Assembly (NCBI GenBank): GCA_030612905.1
Contig: JAUWNA010000103.1
Location: 1 to 6,829, forward strand
Direction of reading: 5' to 3'
DNA from: Promethearchaeota archaeon
GTDB lineage: Archaea > Asgardarchaeota > Lokiarchaeia > Sigyniarchaeales > SOKP01
DNA: 6,829 nucleotides
Within the stretch, counting starts at the first letter, position 1; every line of letters begins with the position of its first letter. Shown piece by piece: positions 5,944 to 6,829 of the stretch. The notes under the pieces were generated by a model. That model had not been told where the DNA came from, made no database searches, and was given only the letters and a program-made list of their open reading frames with translations. Position numbers and translations under genes: made by a program.

Positions 5944-6183
5944 TTAAGGCTTAAAGGGGCTATCGTGAATAACTTTATCTATTACATCTAAACATACTTC
6001 TTCCCAATCATCGTCAGGGTCAATATTTTTGCAACAGTCAGGACACCAATCGGCAGAATAGCCATCGTCAAAATCATCAGCCTCTAAATCACCATTTAGA
6101 ATTTGTCCGCAGTAAAAGCATGTTCCTTCGTCATACCTATCTATAATTTTATTAATTAGCTCGATTTTTTTCCTTGATTTCAT
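5944..6183 (-). CDS. Small acidic Cys-rich protein, putative zinc-binding, function unknown
   Basis: This is a 79-residue protein that I cannot assign to a named family. After a basic helix (MKSRKKIELINKIIDRY) it has CFYC (C22, C25), a very acidic middle (about 31-45) and CPDCC (C47, C50, C51), then another acidic run and C64. Two CxxC pairs about 21 residues apart suggest a zinc-ribbon-like fold, as in many short CPxCG-type archaeal proteins of unknown role. The acidic character speaks against direct DNA binding and for protein contact. AGGTG at 6189-6193 on the minus strand lies 5 bases before the ATG and supports the start. The gene converges with the regulator gene, with 34 AT-rich bases between the stops. 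A link to metal homeostasis is possible from position and cysteines only. Confidence 0.7.
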   Translation of the reverse strand: MKSRKKIELINKIIDRYDEGTCFYCGQILNGDLEADDFDDGYSADWCPDCCKNIDPDDDWEEVCLDVIDKVIHDSPFKP

Positions 6184-6188
6184 TTTAA

Positions 6189-6193
6189 CACCT
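6189..6193 (-). promoter_or_regulatory. Ribosome binding site of the small Cys-rich gene
   Basis: AGGTG on the minus strand with a 5-base spacer to the ATG at 6181-6183. It supports this small ORF as a real gene. A TATA-like ATAATATAATAAAG lies further upstream (about 6207-6220), but it is too close to the start for an ordinary leader that would include this site. Confidence 0.6.
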
Positions 6194-6233
6194 ATTTTTG
6201 ATAAATCTTTATTATATTATGGAATGATATCTT

Positions 6234-6272
6234 AAAAAAAAGTTTGGTAAATAAAAGAAAATTTCTTTTATT
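6234..6272 (-). terminator. Inverted repeat and T8 tract after the flavoprotein gene
   Basis: AATAAAAGAAA (6250-6260) and TTTCTTTTATT (6262-6272) are perfect 11-bp arms around a single base. On the minus strand this is followed by eight T (6241-6234). It lies just after the stop of the minus-strand flavoprotein gene. Oligo-T tracts end transcription in archaea, and the hairpin may help. The stem has almost no G-C pairs, so its part is uncertain. Confidence 0.45.
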
Positions 6273-6279
6273 AAAAAAT

Positions 6280-6829
6280 TTAAATAACTATTTTTGCAGC
6301 TTTGATCAAAGATTTTTCAGCGTTCTTTATGATGTTCTCCATAATATCTTTAACACTTTCAATAGAGTGAATAATGCCAATGCTTTGGCCTAATAAAACT
6401 GCACCATCATCTATGTTTCCTTCATAAGTCATTTCATAATGTTTTTGATCTTCTAGAGCCTTTTGTGGGGTAAGTTCAGCTTCGAGCGCCATTTTTTCTT
6501 CTTTACTTGAAACAACACCATGGTGCATCGAATAATTATTTCTCCAAAGCCTTATCGGACCTAAAACGCCAGTAACCCATGTCGTATCGCTTGCTTTGGC
6601 AGAAGGTACGATATTTTTATAGTTTTCGTGAAATTCACTCTCTTTTGAGGCAATAAATCTAGAACCCATCGCAACTCCTCCAGCACCCAGTGTTAATGCT
6701 GCTGCTACTCCCTCCCCTGTTGCAAAGCCGCCACAAGCTATCAATGGGAAATCGGGATGCTTTTGTTTAACGTGTTGAAGAAGTACTAAAGAGATTATTT
6801 TTTCATACGAATGATGACCGAATCCTTCC
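6280..6829 (-). CDS. Nitronate monooxygenase / FabK-like flavoprotein, C-terminal part (runs off the right edge)
   Basis: The minus strand is open from the right edge to a stop at 6280-6282, giving 182 residues. The fragment begins EGFGHHSYEK, equivalent to the E-x-G-G-H segment with the catalytic His of the 2-nitropropane dioxygenase/nitronate monooxygenase family. It continues with FPLIACGGFATGEGVAAALT (about 27-46) and LGAGGVAMGSRFIA (47-60), the FMN phosphate-binding end of the TIM barrel. The remaining part resembles the usual C-terminal helices, with a Gly-Gln pair in LLGQSIG. These FMN enzymes oxidise alkyl nitronates or, in the FabK branch, reduce enoyl-ACP; this part alone does not decide between them. 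A TTG at 6742-6744 is internal to the conserved barrel and is not the start. The N-terminal half lies beyond the window. Confidence 0.85.
   Translation of the reverse strand, partial: EGFGHHSYEKIISLVLLQHVKQKHPDFPLIACGGFATGEGVAAALTLGAGGVAMGSRFIASKESEFHENYKNIVPSAKASDTTWVTGVLGPIRLWRNNYSMHHGVVSSKEEKMALEAELTPQKALEDQKHYEMTYEGNIDDGAVLLGQSIGIIHSIESVKDIMENIIKNAEKSLIKAAKIVI

Noticed and set aside
6742..6744. TTG as the start of the flavoprotein
   Set aside because: The conserved EGFGHH segment continues upstream in frame to the window edge, so the gene is partial rather than short.

Overview
The window looks archaeal. It is strongly AT-rich. Candidate promoters are TATA-like boxes rather than -35/-10 pairs, several starts lack a Shine-Dalgarno sequence, and the threonine synthase has the N-terminal zinc ribbon common in archaeal forms. 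An uncultured archaeon, perhaps of the Asgard/Loki type, would fit, but that placement is an impression from protein style and was not tested.

Layout from left to right. A minus-strand gene starting at 207 and leaving the left edge encodes the start of a PAS-domain protein. A 237-base divergent intergenic region carries copies of a short TATTAAGAA-type repeat. It separates the PAS gene from a plus-strand ECF transporter S component (445-1065). That gene converges with, and overlaps by 4 bases, a minus-strand threonine synthase (1062-2498). The threonine synthase carries an extra C-terminal winged-helix domain and has no ordinary start codon. Upstream of it on the same strand is a ZnuB-type metal ABC permease (2570-3517) with a Cys/His-rich tail.

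The centre of the window is a metal-uptake locus of the zinc/manganese (ZnuABC/TroABCD) class. The permease is transcribed to the left. A membrane-anchored binding protein (3677-4735), an ATPase (4735-5451) and a DtxR-like regulator (5460-5909) are transcribed to the right as a tight operon. Two abutting 16-bp palindromes (3639-3670) lie just before the binding-protein start, downstream of a TATA-like box. They are the obvious candidate operator for the operon's own regulator. The three His ligands of the binding protein, with the usual acidic fourth ligand replaced by Thr, hint at zinc rather than manganese.

To the right are a small acidic Cys-rich protein (5944-6183, minus) and the C-terminal part of a nitronate monooxygenase/FabK-like flavoprotein (6280 to the right edge, minus).

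The points that most deserve a second look are the tandem operator, the regulator with a changed primary metal site and a Cys-rich tail, the threonine synthase/winged-helix fusion with an apparent AUU start, the Cys/His tail on the permease, and a C9 tract at the membrane anchor of the binding protein. No RNA genes, CRISPR arrays or insertion sequences were seen.
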